Source: Nocardia amamiensis NBRC 102102 | Lineage (GTDB): Bacteria > Actinomycetota > Actinomycetes > Mycobacteriales > Mycobacteriaceae | Direction: 5' to 3' | NCBI RefSeq assembly: GCF_001612745.1 | Contig: NZ_BDBA01000013.1 | Location: 1 to 36,569, forward strand | Length of the DNA: 36,569 nucleotides | Shown here: piece by piece, positions 9,220-15,887 of the stretch | How positions within the stretch are numbered: the stretch's first letter is position 1 | Layout of the letters: each line of letters opens with the position of its first letter | Translations under genes and position numbers: made by a program | The notes under the pieces: model-generated | Seen by the model: the letters and a program-made list of their open reading frames with translations, nothing else | Told to the model about the DNA's origin: nothing | Database searches by the model: none

Positions 9220-9237
9220 CACAACCGACCGGTTGTG
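9220..9237. promoter_or_regulatory. 18-bp palindrome upstream of the Uma2 gene
   Basis: CACAACCG-AC-CGGTTGTG: perfect 8-bp arms around a 2-base centre. This is compact and symmetric like a dimeric-repressor operator rather than a hairpin terminator. It lies about 40 bases after the secreted-protein stop and about 140 bases before the Uma2 start, so it could act for either. Confidence 0.4.
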
Positions 9238-9375
9238 TCCGGCGCGGGCATATCCGGCGACGTCCCGTCATGACGCACGACCAGCGGGAAGTCGTCTGCG
9301 ATCCCAGCTGGAGTACAGCGCACGGTGCGGTACTGGCCGTATTCAATCGGTCACTGTGAATGGAGCGAGGAACCG

Positions 9376-9994
9376 ATGACCGCCGACCGGCCCCCGAAGG
9401 GCGATCGCGCGGTGCTGGACTGGCCGGTGCCTCCGCCCGGGGGATACATCGCCAAGGATCTCGACCGCCTACCCGACCTTCCCCCGCATACCGAGCTGAT
9501 CGACGGGAGCCTCGTCTTCGTCAGCCCGCAGATGAAATTTCATATGCGTGTCATCAGTTTCCTCGACTGGGAACTCACTCAGCAAGCCCCCGAAGGTTGG
9601 GAAGTGTGCCGGGAAATGACCGTGACGCTCGGTCCGCGCCAACGCCCGGAGCCCGACATCACGATCGTCGATGCTGTGGCCGACACCGGCCTCGACCAGA
9701 CGACCTATCAGCCCGCCGACGTCGTCCTCGCTGTCGAGGTCGTGTCGCCCGACTCCGTCGAGCGGGACCGCAAGCGCAAGCCACAGCTCTACGCGCAGGC
9801 AGGTATCCCGCATTTCTGGCGCGTGGAGAACGTCGACGGCCGTGCGGTGGTCTACGTACGAACTCGACCCGGCCACGGAGTCCTACGCACCCACCGGCAT
9901 CCATCACGACCGGCTCCGGCTCACTGTGCCATTCCATATCGATCTCGATCTGACCCAGGCCACTGATCCGAAGACCGGTCCCGTTACTCGCTGA
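9376..9994 (+). pseudogene. Uma2 family endonuclease (DUF820), frameshifted
   Basis: Uma2/DUF820 proteins are PD-(D/E)xK-fold putative nucleases that are expanded in actinomycetes. The frame from ATG 9376 (good site GCGAGGAA) shows the family hallmarks ELIDGSLVF, the PEPDITIV strand with its catalytic Asp, and EVVSPDS with the active-site Glu, then RKRKPQLYAQAGIPHFW. After VVY at about 9850 the frame breaks. The expected C-terminus, YELDPATESY onward, continues in the next frame to a stop at 9992-9994. An ancestral VVYVYELDP would need only the loss of one GT from a GTGT run. This is a genuine disabling change or a sequencing error. The nuclease core precedes the break, so partial function is possible. 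Confidence 0.8.
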
Positions 9995-10036
9995 CCGGTC
10001 CGAGATGCCGATGTTCGGTCAAGTAATACCCAATTC

Positions 10037-10050
10037 CCTTGGCGCCAAGG
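10037..10050. repeat. 14-bp perfect palindrome
   Basis: CCTTGGCGCCAAGG, with no central spacer, lying between the broken Uma2 gene and the espG fragment. It could be an operator or a leftover of a recombination junction. Function unknown. Confidence 0.35.
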
Positions 10051-10086
10051 CCCATTCGCATTCCATCGCGCATCCGGCGGTGCCGC

Positions 10087-10310
10087 GCAGTACTTTACGA
10101 TCACGTCCGCGCCGGTATCGGGCAGCGCGCCAGGAAGCTGCGTCAGAGTTGCTCCGGCCCCGCCCTGGACAGCGCCGTGGAACCTGAGGGTGTGGGTCAG
10201 GTCCGGGCCACTGAAGCCCTTCGATTCGATTCTGACCTCCGGTTCCAGCAATACACCCAGTGCCCGCTCCAGCTCGATCGAGTGCTTTCTGAGCAGTGCG
10301 TCGACCGACA
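10087..10310. repeat. Direct repeat of 15531-15750 (espG core)
   Basis: About 220 bases in the same orientation, and by eye nearly nine in ten bases match the segment at 15531-15750. It marks the extent of the duplicated espG piece and could serve for recombination across the roughly 5.4 kb between the copies. Confidence 0.8.
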
Positions 10311-10320
10311 TAGTCGACAC
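10087..10320 (-). pseudogene. espG fragment (ESX chaperone), partial duplicate
   Basis: The reading frame matches the central part of the intact EspG-like protein at 15108-15887 almost residue for residue (KHSIELERALGVLLEPEVR, SKGFSGPDL, HTLRFHGAVQG, VIVKYCAA). Both the N-terminal third and the C-terminal third are missing. The homology stops near 10087; the frame runs on to 9904 only as antisense of the Uma2 gene. Upstream of about 10310 the sequence also departs. It is a broken copy left by duplication. Confidence 0.85.
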
Positions 10321-10443
10321 CGCCGCGGCGCCTTCATTCGGACCAAGCGGTTCGACTTGCTCGCATTCTGCAATGATCAGAGACGACTTGTGACCATCTG
10401 GTCCCGCTAGGATTGGGCGGCGACCTCAACGAGCAGGGTTTCG

Positions 10444-11082
10444 ATGATGAGAAGAAGCTTCGCCGCTGGTTGCCTGGTGGTGAGTGTGACGACGCTGGTC
10501 GCCTGTGCTGGTAGTTCCACCGATCAGGCTGCGAACACGGCGGTTTCGGCAAAGGCATCGCCCACGATGCCTGCCGGGGCGAACGCCTCGGTGAAGGTGA
10601 GCGTCCCGCCGGCGCCGGTGCAGACCGGCGTCGAACAGGTTCGGTTCGATCCGTGTGTGAGTGTGGGCGACGACCTGGTAACCCGGGCTGGATTCGACCC
10701 GGCGACTCGCGAAAGATCCACAGAAGAAGGCATTTCCACGTTGTTCACGAAAATCGGCTGCCAATTCTGGCGTGAGACACTCGTTAATGGCGAGAAGTAC
10801 TCCACCGGCGCGGTGTCGGTGACATCCAGCGACTTGACTCTTGACGATATCCGGAAGAACCCGGGCCACATCATATTCAACTCCGACACGATCGGTGGGC
10901 GCGAGGCCGCGCTGTACCGGACTCCGCAGAGTGAAGGCGCTTGCTCGGCGTCGATCAAATCATCCGACGGGATTTTCACGGTTAGCCTGGTTGTTCCCCG
11001 CGGTCCGGTTGCAGTGCCTTCGCCATGTGACCAGATCCGCCATATCGCCGAAACGTTCAGCGAATCACTCGACACCATCTAG
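10444..11082 (+). CDS. DUF3558 lipoprotein
   Basis: Predicted surface lipoprotein of 212 residues. The signal is MRR, a hydrophobic core and the lipobox LVAC (Cys21). After a Ser/Thr/Pro spacer comes the DUF3558 domain: FDPCVSVGDDLV, the variable GFDPATR, C-x-F/W (IGCQFWRE), GREAALYR, and two further cysteines (GACSAS, SPCDQI). The start is a double ATG behind GAGCAGGG. It is a paralogue of the lipoprotein at 17541-18128. The function of DUF3558 is not established. It sits beside ESX-type substrate genes at both places here, so a role in surface retention or delivery of substrates is an inference. Confidence 0.85.
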   Translation: MMRRSFAAGCLVVSVTTLVACAGSSTDQAANTAVSAKASPTMPAGANASVKVSVPPAPVQTGVEQVRFDPCVSVGDDLVTRAGFDPATRERSTEEGISTLFTKIGCQFWRETLVNGEKYSTGAVSVTSSDLTLDDIRKNPGHIIFNSDTIGGREAALYRTPQSEGACSASIKSSDGIFTVSLVVPRGPVAVPSPCDQIRHIAETFSESLDTI

Positions 11083-11407
11083 TCTCGATTTTTCACCGGG
11101 TCTGCGGCCCGCGTGGTCGGCGACCGCGCAGGCGCATTCGGAGCCGGCGGTGTGCGGGTTTCATCAGTACAGGCGTAACTCACCCCCATCGCCCTCAGGC
11201 CTACACCCTCCCCCGCATCTCCGAAACCGCCTGTCCCCCAACCCCAGTACCGCCGGTCTGCAGCTATTGGCCGACAGCGCGGTAGCCCCTGTCCATTTGA
11301 CAGACCATGCCCGCACGCATAGGGTCCTCGGTGCGAGTCTTGCGGTGGGGCAATGATGTTCGGCTCCGCTTCTTCGGTGGAAAGAACAGAGCTAGGGCGT
11401 TATACGA
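11083..11407. other. Intergenic region with terminator-like hairpin and promoter
   Basis: 325 bases. Shortly after the lipoprotein stop there is a hairpin (GCGTGGTC-ggc-GACCGCGC, about 11110-11128, one G-T wobble). The right part holds the promoter listed separately. The middle is unusually C-rich on the plus strand. I see no gene. Confidence 0.45.
11297..11325 (+). promoter_or_regulatory. SigA-type promoter for the two-module ESX substrate
   Basis: The -35 TTGACA (11297-11302) is a consensus match; a 17-base spacer is followed by TAGGGT (11320-11325). The predicted transcript would start near 11332 and leave a leader of about 75 bases before ATG 11408. Confidence 0.6.
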
Positions 11408-12697
11408 ATGACCGAGACATTTGCAGCGAATCCCAGCGAAATTGCTGGTCTGAGCAATTTCGTCACCTCGATAGCTGGAGACGCCCTGTCGGCGTCCAAC
11501 TTCGTGGCGAAGGAGGGGAAGGCCGCGGATTGGCTCCACGGACCGATCATCGACACACTGGTTGCCCCTATCAATGATGCGGCCGACTGGATGTCCCAGC
11601 GCCACGCGGTGCTCGCAAGTACCACCCTGGACACCGGTACCGAGCTCAATAAAGCAGCCTGGATGTATCACGATCAGGACCAGAAGAACTACCAGGCGCT
11701 GAATAGTCACACCTTTTTGGGACCGGTGGGCCCAAGTAAGGGTGGTTCGGAGACCGTTGACGCGGCTACCGAATTCCAAGGAGCCACCGAGGCATACGTC
11801 GCACCAGCCACCTACCCGAAGCCGGAATCTTTCGAACTCAAAGCGCCAGTGGCGAACAAAGAGGAGCTTGCGGCTCTTATCGCCGAAGTTTTCCCGGTAC
11901 TCGGCAGTGTCAACGAGTCTATCAAGAGCATCACTCGCGCGGCGGGAACCGAATATGACCCGCTGGTAACATGCTTGGAGCCGATTCCAGGAAACTGGTC
12001 CGAGATCCGCAGGCTCGGTGAGGTTTACAAAGCAGCTGGCAATGGGCTCGAGACATGCGGTAAGAATCTCGAATCCGGGGTAAAGCGGATCGATGGCAGC
12101 ACGGACGGCAAACCCCATTGGGACGGTAAAGCCTCTATAGCCTTCAACGAGTGGGCGACCAAGCAGGTCGCGGCAATGAAATGGGAAGGCCCGGTCGGCC
12201 GAATTGTCAGTGACTGCGCGGGTGCGGTCTCCGACATGATCAGGGATGGCATCAAATTAATCCTCGAAAAGCTGTGGGGGATGCTCAACAAGTATGTCGA
12301 TTTCGACGACATCAAGGGCGCTCTCAAGTCGGTCGCCAATATCTTGTCCGCAGCCGTCCCAGGTCTCGGAGCTGCCCGCATCGCCAAGTTGGTCGTTGAC
12401 ATCGGTCTGCTCATCAAAGCCGCCATCGACGTGGTCGGAAAGATCAAAGAGCTTGCCGACGCCTTCAAGAAGCTCCTCGACTTCATCAAGGATCCGGTAG
12501 GCCAGTTGAAGGAGAATGCGAAACAGAAGCTGGAAGAGGCGATCGCGCCCGTCACCAAGAAAATTGACGACGCGACCCGTGCGGCGGCCGTCGCCAAGGA
12601 TGTCGAACAAATTTCCCACTACGGCGACACCGTGAACCGCCCCACACAGTCTTATGACGCCGGGTCCGGCTCCGCACCGTGGGAGAACGCGCCATGA
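11408..12697 (+). CDS. Two-module ESX (type VII) secretion substrate with helical C-terminus
   Basis: A 429-residue protein I do not recognise by name, but its architecture is clear. Residues 1-100 form a predicted helical hairpin ending in the ESX export signal YxxxD (Tyr87-Asp91), as in EspC-like substrates. Residues about 150-260 form a second hairpin with a WXG turn (HWDGKASIAF, Trp238-Gly240), as in WXG100 proteins. Residues 265-395 are a run of amphipathic and hydrophobic helices (GLGAARIAKLVVDIGLL, then Lys-rich helices). The tail ends APWENAP. There is no signal peptide. The start follows AGGG. The stop overlaps the next gene by ATGA, so the two are translationally coupled. A membrane-acting effector or scaffold is possible. 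Base composition is visibly less GC-rich than in the flanking kinases, which hints at transfer. Confidence 0.75.
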   Translation: MTETFAANPSEIAGLSNFVTSIAGDALSASNFVAKEGKAADWLHGPIIDTLVAPINDAADWMSQRHAVLASTTLDTGTELNKAAWMYHDQDQKNYQALNSHTFLGPVGPSKGGSETVDAATEFQGATEAYVAPATYPKPESFELKAPVANKEELAALIAEVFPVLGSVNESIKSITRAAGTEYDPLVTCLEPIPGNWSEIRRLGEVYKAAGNGLETCGKNLESGVKRIDGSTDGKPHWDGKASIAFNEWATKQVAAMKWEGPVGRIVSDCAGAVSDMIRDGIKLILEKLWGMLNKYVDFDDIKGALKSVANILSAAVPGLGAARIAKLVVDIGLLIKAAIDVVGKIKELADAFKKLLDFIKDPVGQLKENAKQKLEEAIAPVTKKIDDATRAAAVAKDVEQISHYGDTVNRPTQSYDAGSGSAPWENAP

Positions 12698-13191
12698 CGA
12701 GACCACAATGGGGCAGCATGCGGGAGCCCGATCTCGACCCCGAGGTGGAGGCCATCGCCCGAAAGGTCATGGACGCGGTAGACAATCTACGCACCGCCAC
12801 GATCCGCCTCGCCAACATCGACATCGACGAACTCTTCGACGGTCCCACCGAGGTGACCGAGGACTTCATCTCGATGGTCGCCGATATGGACACCGCGTCC
12901 CCGGCGCTCAAGGCATACGCCGAACGAGTCGGGAGCGGCGAATGCCGTTGGTGCGACATCGAAACCCTCGCCCGCCCGGTACCACCGGAAGTCACCGAGA
13001 TGAAGAGCTCGCCGTTGTTCATCTGGAAATGGACCCCGGAACCGCACCAAGCGCCCACACCGCCTCCGGCCCCCACGTGGCCGCCCACCCAGACCCCCAC
13101 CCGCCGTCCGCGACCACGCGAAACCGTGGTCGGCCCCAGCGACTGGCCGGACGACTTCGAGGAATACCCTGATGATCGGCGCTGGCGCTGA
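12694..13191 (+). CDS. Hypothetical protein coupled to the ESX substrate
   Basis: A 165-residue soluble protein with no recognised family. Residues 10-80 are predicted helical and acidic. A CxxC pair (GECRWCD) could bind metal or form a disulfide. Residues 120-150 are Pro/Thr-rich and the end is acidic then basic. I chose ATG 12694 because it overlaps the previous stop (ATGA) and follows GGGAGA; the in-frame GTG 12679 is a weaker choice. Being coupled one-to-one to an ESX substrate, it could be a dedicated chaperone, partner or immunity protein. Which of these cannot be told from sequence. Confidence 0.65.
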   Translation: MTRPQWGSMREPDLDPEVEAIARKVMDAVDNLRTATIRLANIDIDELFDGPTEVTEDFISMVADMDTASPALKAYAERVGSGECRWCDIETLARPVPPEVTEMKSSPLFIWKWTPEPHQAPTPPPAPTWPPTQTPTRRPRPRETVVGPSDWPDDFEEYPDDRRWR

Positions 13192-13272
13192 GACGCAGCA
13201 TGACGTGACTACGCGTTCCGAGGTGCGCCGTTACAGTCGGTGGGTTACTGCCGGTTTGCTTGAGGAGTCGGT

Positions 13273-13803
13273 ATGGGGCGAGCCCGGAAGATGATCGGCC
13301 CGATGTCGCTGGTGTGGACGCTGGGGGTCGCGGTAGCCGCAGTGGCCTTCATGGCGGGCGTGCTGAACCTGGGTGTCGCGATAGTCCGGTGGACTGGTTC
13401 GCAACTCGCTATGGCGCTGTTTCTTCCTGTGAGCCTATTGCTGGGCATGGGTGGGTGGATGCTCGTGCTGGCTGCGGCATGGCGGCTGCGCCGGAATTAC
13501 GTGCGGCGAGCGGGGATTGCGATGTCCGCGGCGGTGATCGGGTCGGATCTGCGGTACAAGCACCGTTCGGGCACACTCAGCTGGGATTTGTGGCGGGTGC
13601 GGGTCGAAGCCCAGTTCCTGCACCCGGACTCGGGTGCGGATGCCCGCGTGCAGAAGCAGTACTTCTACCCTCAATTCCGCGAAGCCAAAGCGCGAGCACT
13701 GGCCGAGCAACTGAGCGTCGGCTCCTCGGTTCCCATTGTGGTCCACAAGAATTCCACATTGTTCGACATTCCCAAACGGCCTGTTTGGGCCGATATCTGG
13801 TGA
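13273..13803 (+). CDS. DUF3592-type membrane protein
   Basis: A 176-residue protein with two membrane helices (about 10-35 and 45-70), then a cytosolic or external domain resembling DUF3592. That domain starts with an exchange-like strand (AVIGSDLRYKH) and contains VRVEAQFLHPD and a closing VPIVVHKNSTLFDI, as in the family pattern of a value strand near the end. The role of the family is unknown. It follows the ESX substrate pair in the same direction after about 80 bases and may be part of the same unit. Confidence 0.65.
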   Translation: MGRARKMIGPMSLVWTLGVAVAAVAFMAGVLNLGVAIVRWTGSQLAMALFLPVSLLLGMGGWMLVLAAAWRLRRNYVRRAGIAMSAAVIGSDLRYKHRSGTLSWDLWRVRVEAQFLHPDSGADARVQKQYFYPQFREAKARALAEQLSVGSSVPIVVHKNSTLFDIPKRPVWADIW

Positions 13804-14019
13804 CGGTCACTGACGTCCACTGCTGTCCGCCTGCTGATCTCGGGTGTGCTGAACGCGGGTCATGGTGGGCTACGCCGCGTCGGATCGGGGCCAGATCCGG
13901 ATCATTGACGAATGCTCGCGCTCCACGAACACGCCAAACTACCAGTGCGACCAGAACTGTGGTCCGACGAGGTTGATTTCTGCGGAAGCGCTGACATACT
14001 TGCAGACCAGACAGCACGC

Positions 14020-14148
14020 TTATGTTACAACATTCGGTGTCACCAATAGCTCGTCGGTTCGCCCGTTCAGCAACTCAGCGCACCGGACATGATCGGAATC
14101 TCGACGGTTAAGGTAAGCGATAAACTGGCCAGTGCCAACGATCAGCAT
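14020..14148 (-). pseudogene. VapC-type PIN toxin, truncated and catalytically dead
   Basis: The frame begins MLIVGTGQFIAYLNRRDSDH and continues CAELLNGRTDELLVTPNVVT, then stops. This is the N-terminal third of an actinobacterial PIN-domain ribonuclease. Intact members start MLIVDTG, where the Asp is a catalytic metal ligand; here it is Gly. Only 42 residues remain of about 130. I found no continuation downstream in any frame. It follows an antitoxin-like frame that overlaps its start. Confidence 0.75.
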
Positions 14149-14353
14149 CGGATTCGCCGATCTCACTCTGCAGAACGTCCTTGGCGCTTGCGCCCAAGTC
14201 GGTCGACGGACCATCGAACGTTCGGAGGACAGAGAACCGGCCGGTCTCAGGGCGCACCAGTGGCAGCACATGCCGGCGCACCTCGTCCGCTTGACCAGGT
14301 TCCAGCCGGTCGATGAGCGCGTGCAGGTCGGAGTAGTTGTGCGCGGCTGTCAC
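14108..14353 (-). CDS. VapB-type antitoxin-like protein, orphaned
   Basis: From GTG 14353 the frame encodes about 81 residues: TAAHNYSDLHALIDRLEPGQADEVRRHVLPLV, then FDGPSTDLGASAKDVLQSEIGE (both quoted in parts). This is the layout of small actinobacterial antitoxins that precede PIN toxins: an N-terminal helical part and a toxin-binding tail with a DGP motif and an acidic helix. The frame overlaps the dead toxin start by 41 bases, more than usual, so the original stop may have been lost. There is no clear ribosome site. It may still be expressed, but its partner is gone. Confidence 0.5.
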   Translation of the reverse strand: MTAAHNYSDLHALIDRLEPGQADEVRRHVLPLVRPETGRFSVLRTFDGPSTDLGASAKDVLQSEIGESDADRWHWPVYRLP

Positions 14354-14412
14354 ACTTCCAATGCTACGGCAGCTGATTCTCGTGGTCGGCCCGGTTTCGT
14401 GGACACAGCGCT

Positions 14413-14782
14413 CTACAGAAGCTCGATCTGACCAGGCTCGGGCAGCGCGTGTGGGCGTTCGTCCGTATACCAGGCGTACTCGATTCCCCCGAGCCAGCCG
14501 TTCTCCACCCATAGACTGACCTCGCCGATCGGTGATCCGTTGCGGTCGGTGACCGCTCCACTGGCGAAGATCCCGTCCGGCGAACCGGATGCTTGCACCG
14601 CACCGGGCCGCACTGCCAGATCCACGCTTGGTGAACCGATACCCCCAGGCTGCAACGACCTGCGAATACGGCACCTGCGCCAGGTAGTCGGTGGCGCCGG
14701 CGGCGCCCCACGACAGCAGCTTGGTGACGACGCTGGTTTCGAGGTCAGTCAGCGTCCGCGGCTGAATCGGTGTACTACTCAT
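14413..14782 (-). pseudogene. Small actinobacterial protein of unknown function, frameshifted
   Basis: ATG 14782 follows a strong GAGGAG. The frame reads MSSTPIQPRTLTDLE and later SQVVAAWG, then loses sense. The next frame continues with GSPSVDLAVRPG, a strand-rich segment (GEVSLWVENGWLGGIEY), and ends PEPGQIELL at the stop at 14413. I recall a family of about 120-residue actinobacterial proteins with a Cys-Gly-Cys/Ser-Pro-x-VDL core at this point. The break near 14638 is at a GGGGT run. One added base or two lost bases would explain it. Function of the family is unknown. Confidence 0.65.
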
Positions 14783-14802
14783 CGGTCTCCTCGGTTATCG
14801 CG

Positions 14803-14964
14803 CTACGTCATGGAGCCATAGGTCGGGCGGCCAGTCGGCGGCGGAATCAGATACAGACACGCCTGCTCGTATCTTTCGAACCCCACTCGGGCATCGAAAC
14901 ACACCCGTTCGGTGAAAATATCGGGGACATATCGGATTTCGCCGAAGGTATCCACAGGATGTCA
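14803..14964 (-). pseudogene. C-terminal remnant of an unknown protein
   Basis: An open frame on the minus strand (in-frame stop at 14962-14964, GTG at 14955, stop at 14803-14805) reads VDTFGEIRYVPDIF, then RVCFDARVGFERYEQACLYL, then IPPPTGRPTYGSMT. The residue mix looks like a folded protein rather than a shadow. There is no ribosome site at the GTG, so it is more likely the tail of a lost gene than a small complete one. It ends 20 bases before the frameshifted small protein and shares its direction. Confidence 0.35.
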
Positions 14965-15107
14965 AGTCGACACGTGCTGCCGTAGTCGTATAGAACTCCG
15001 GGAGCGCACATTTGGGCGCAGAGCCGCTTCCGAGGCGACTGTCAACGGCCATCGGTGTGCGCACTAACCGAAAAGGTTCACAGAACTGAATCAACTCAGG
15101 GGATCTG

Positions 15108-15887
15108 TCAGCGGCGGGTGCGGAGGTACTCGTCGTGTTCGCGGTCTTCGAGGTAGTAGCGGTGGGTGAGGGTGGTGAGGCGCGTGATTTCCGCTATCAT
15201 CGCTGCGGCGTTCATCGGTTTGGCGATGATCGGGTCACCGGTTTTGACGTAGTAGCGGCCGTCCTCGTAGTCCATCCACCAGAATCCGCGTCCGAACGAC
15301 GGGCGGGCGTCGACGGCGGGGCCCGGCAGCACGGTGACTTCGCCGAGGCCGCGGCGGTCGCGTTTGAAGACGCGGTCGAGTTGCTGGGCGATGCTCACTT
15401 CGTGCGCCCGGCGGACCGGCCGTTCCCGGTCGGCAGTGACCTCCGCGCGCCGGACCTCGATCGGCGGGTTGGCACCGGCCTGCGCGTCCGGTAGCGCCGC
15501 GACCGCGTTTGCCGCGACTTGGCTTGCAGCGCAATACTTTACGATCACAGCCGCGCCGATATCGGGCATCGGGCCAGGCAACTGGGTCACAGTTGCTCCG
15601 GCCGCGCCCTGGACAGCGCCGTGGAACCTGAGGGTGTGAATCAGATCAGGACCACTGAAGCCCTTCGATTCGATCCTCACCTCCGGTTCCAGCAACACGC
15701 CCAGAGCCCGCTCCAGCTCGATCGAATGCTTTCCGAGCAGCGCTCCGACCGCCGCGTCCCGCTGCCTGGCCAGATTATCGAAATCCCTGGCCTGTGGGCG
15801 GAATTGGATCGGATAGGGCAACCGGTCCCGGCCGTAGGCGGCCAACAGGATGTGGAACTCGAGGCCGCTGAATCGCCACTCACTCAT
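15108..15887 (-). CDS. EspG family ESX secretion chaperone
   Basis: EspG proteins are cytosolic chaperones that bind the tip of PE/PPE-type substrates and keep them soluble for ESX export. This 259-residue protein starts with the family hallmark: WRFSGLEFHILLAAYGRDRLPYPIQF. It continues with an alpha/beta core and a C-terminal region (GRGFWWMDYEDGRYYV) followed by helices. It begins 8 bases inside the end of the WXG/PPE-like gene, which makes that protein its probable client. A broken copy of its centre lies at 10087-10320. Length is slightly below the usual 270-300. Confidence 0.85.
   Translation of the reverse strand: MSEWRFSGLEFHILLAAYGRDRLPYPIQFRPQARDFDNLARQRDAAVGALLGKHSIELERALGVLLEPEVRIESKGFSGPDLIHTLRFHGAVQGAAGATVTQLPGPMPDIGAAVIVKYCAASQVAANAVAALPDAQAGANPPIEVRRAEVTADRERPVRRAHEVSIAQQLDRVFKRDRRGLGEVTVLPGPAVDARPSFGRGFWWMDYEDGRYYVKTGDPIIAKPMNAAAMIAEITRLTTLTHRYYLEDREHDEYLRTRR

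Noticed and set aside
13804..14019. Possible continuation of the VapC toxin in another frame.
   Set aside because: I read all three minus-strand frames and found none of the later PIN motifs, so the toxin appears deleted rather than only frameshifted.
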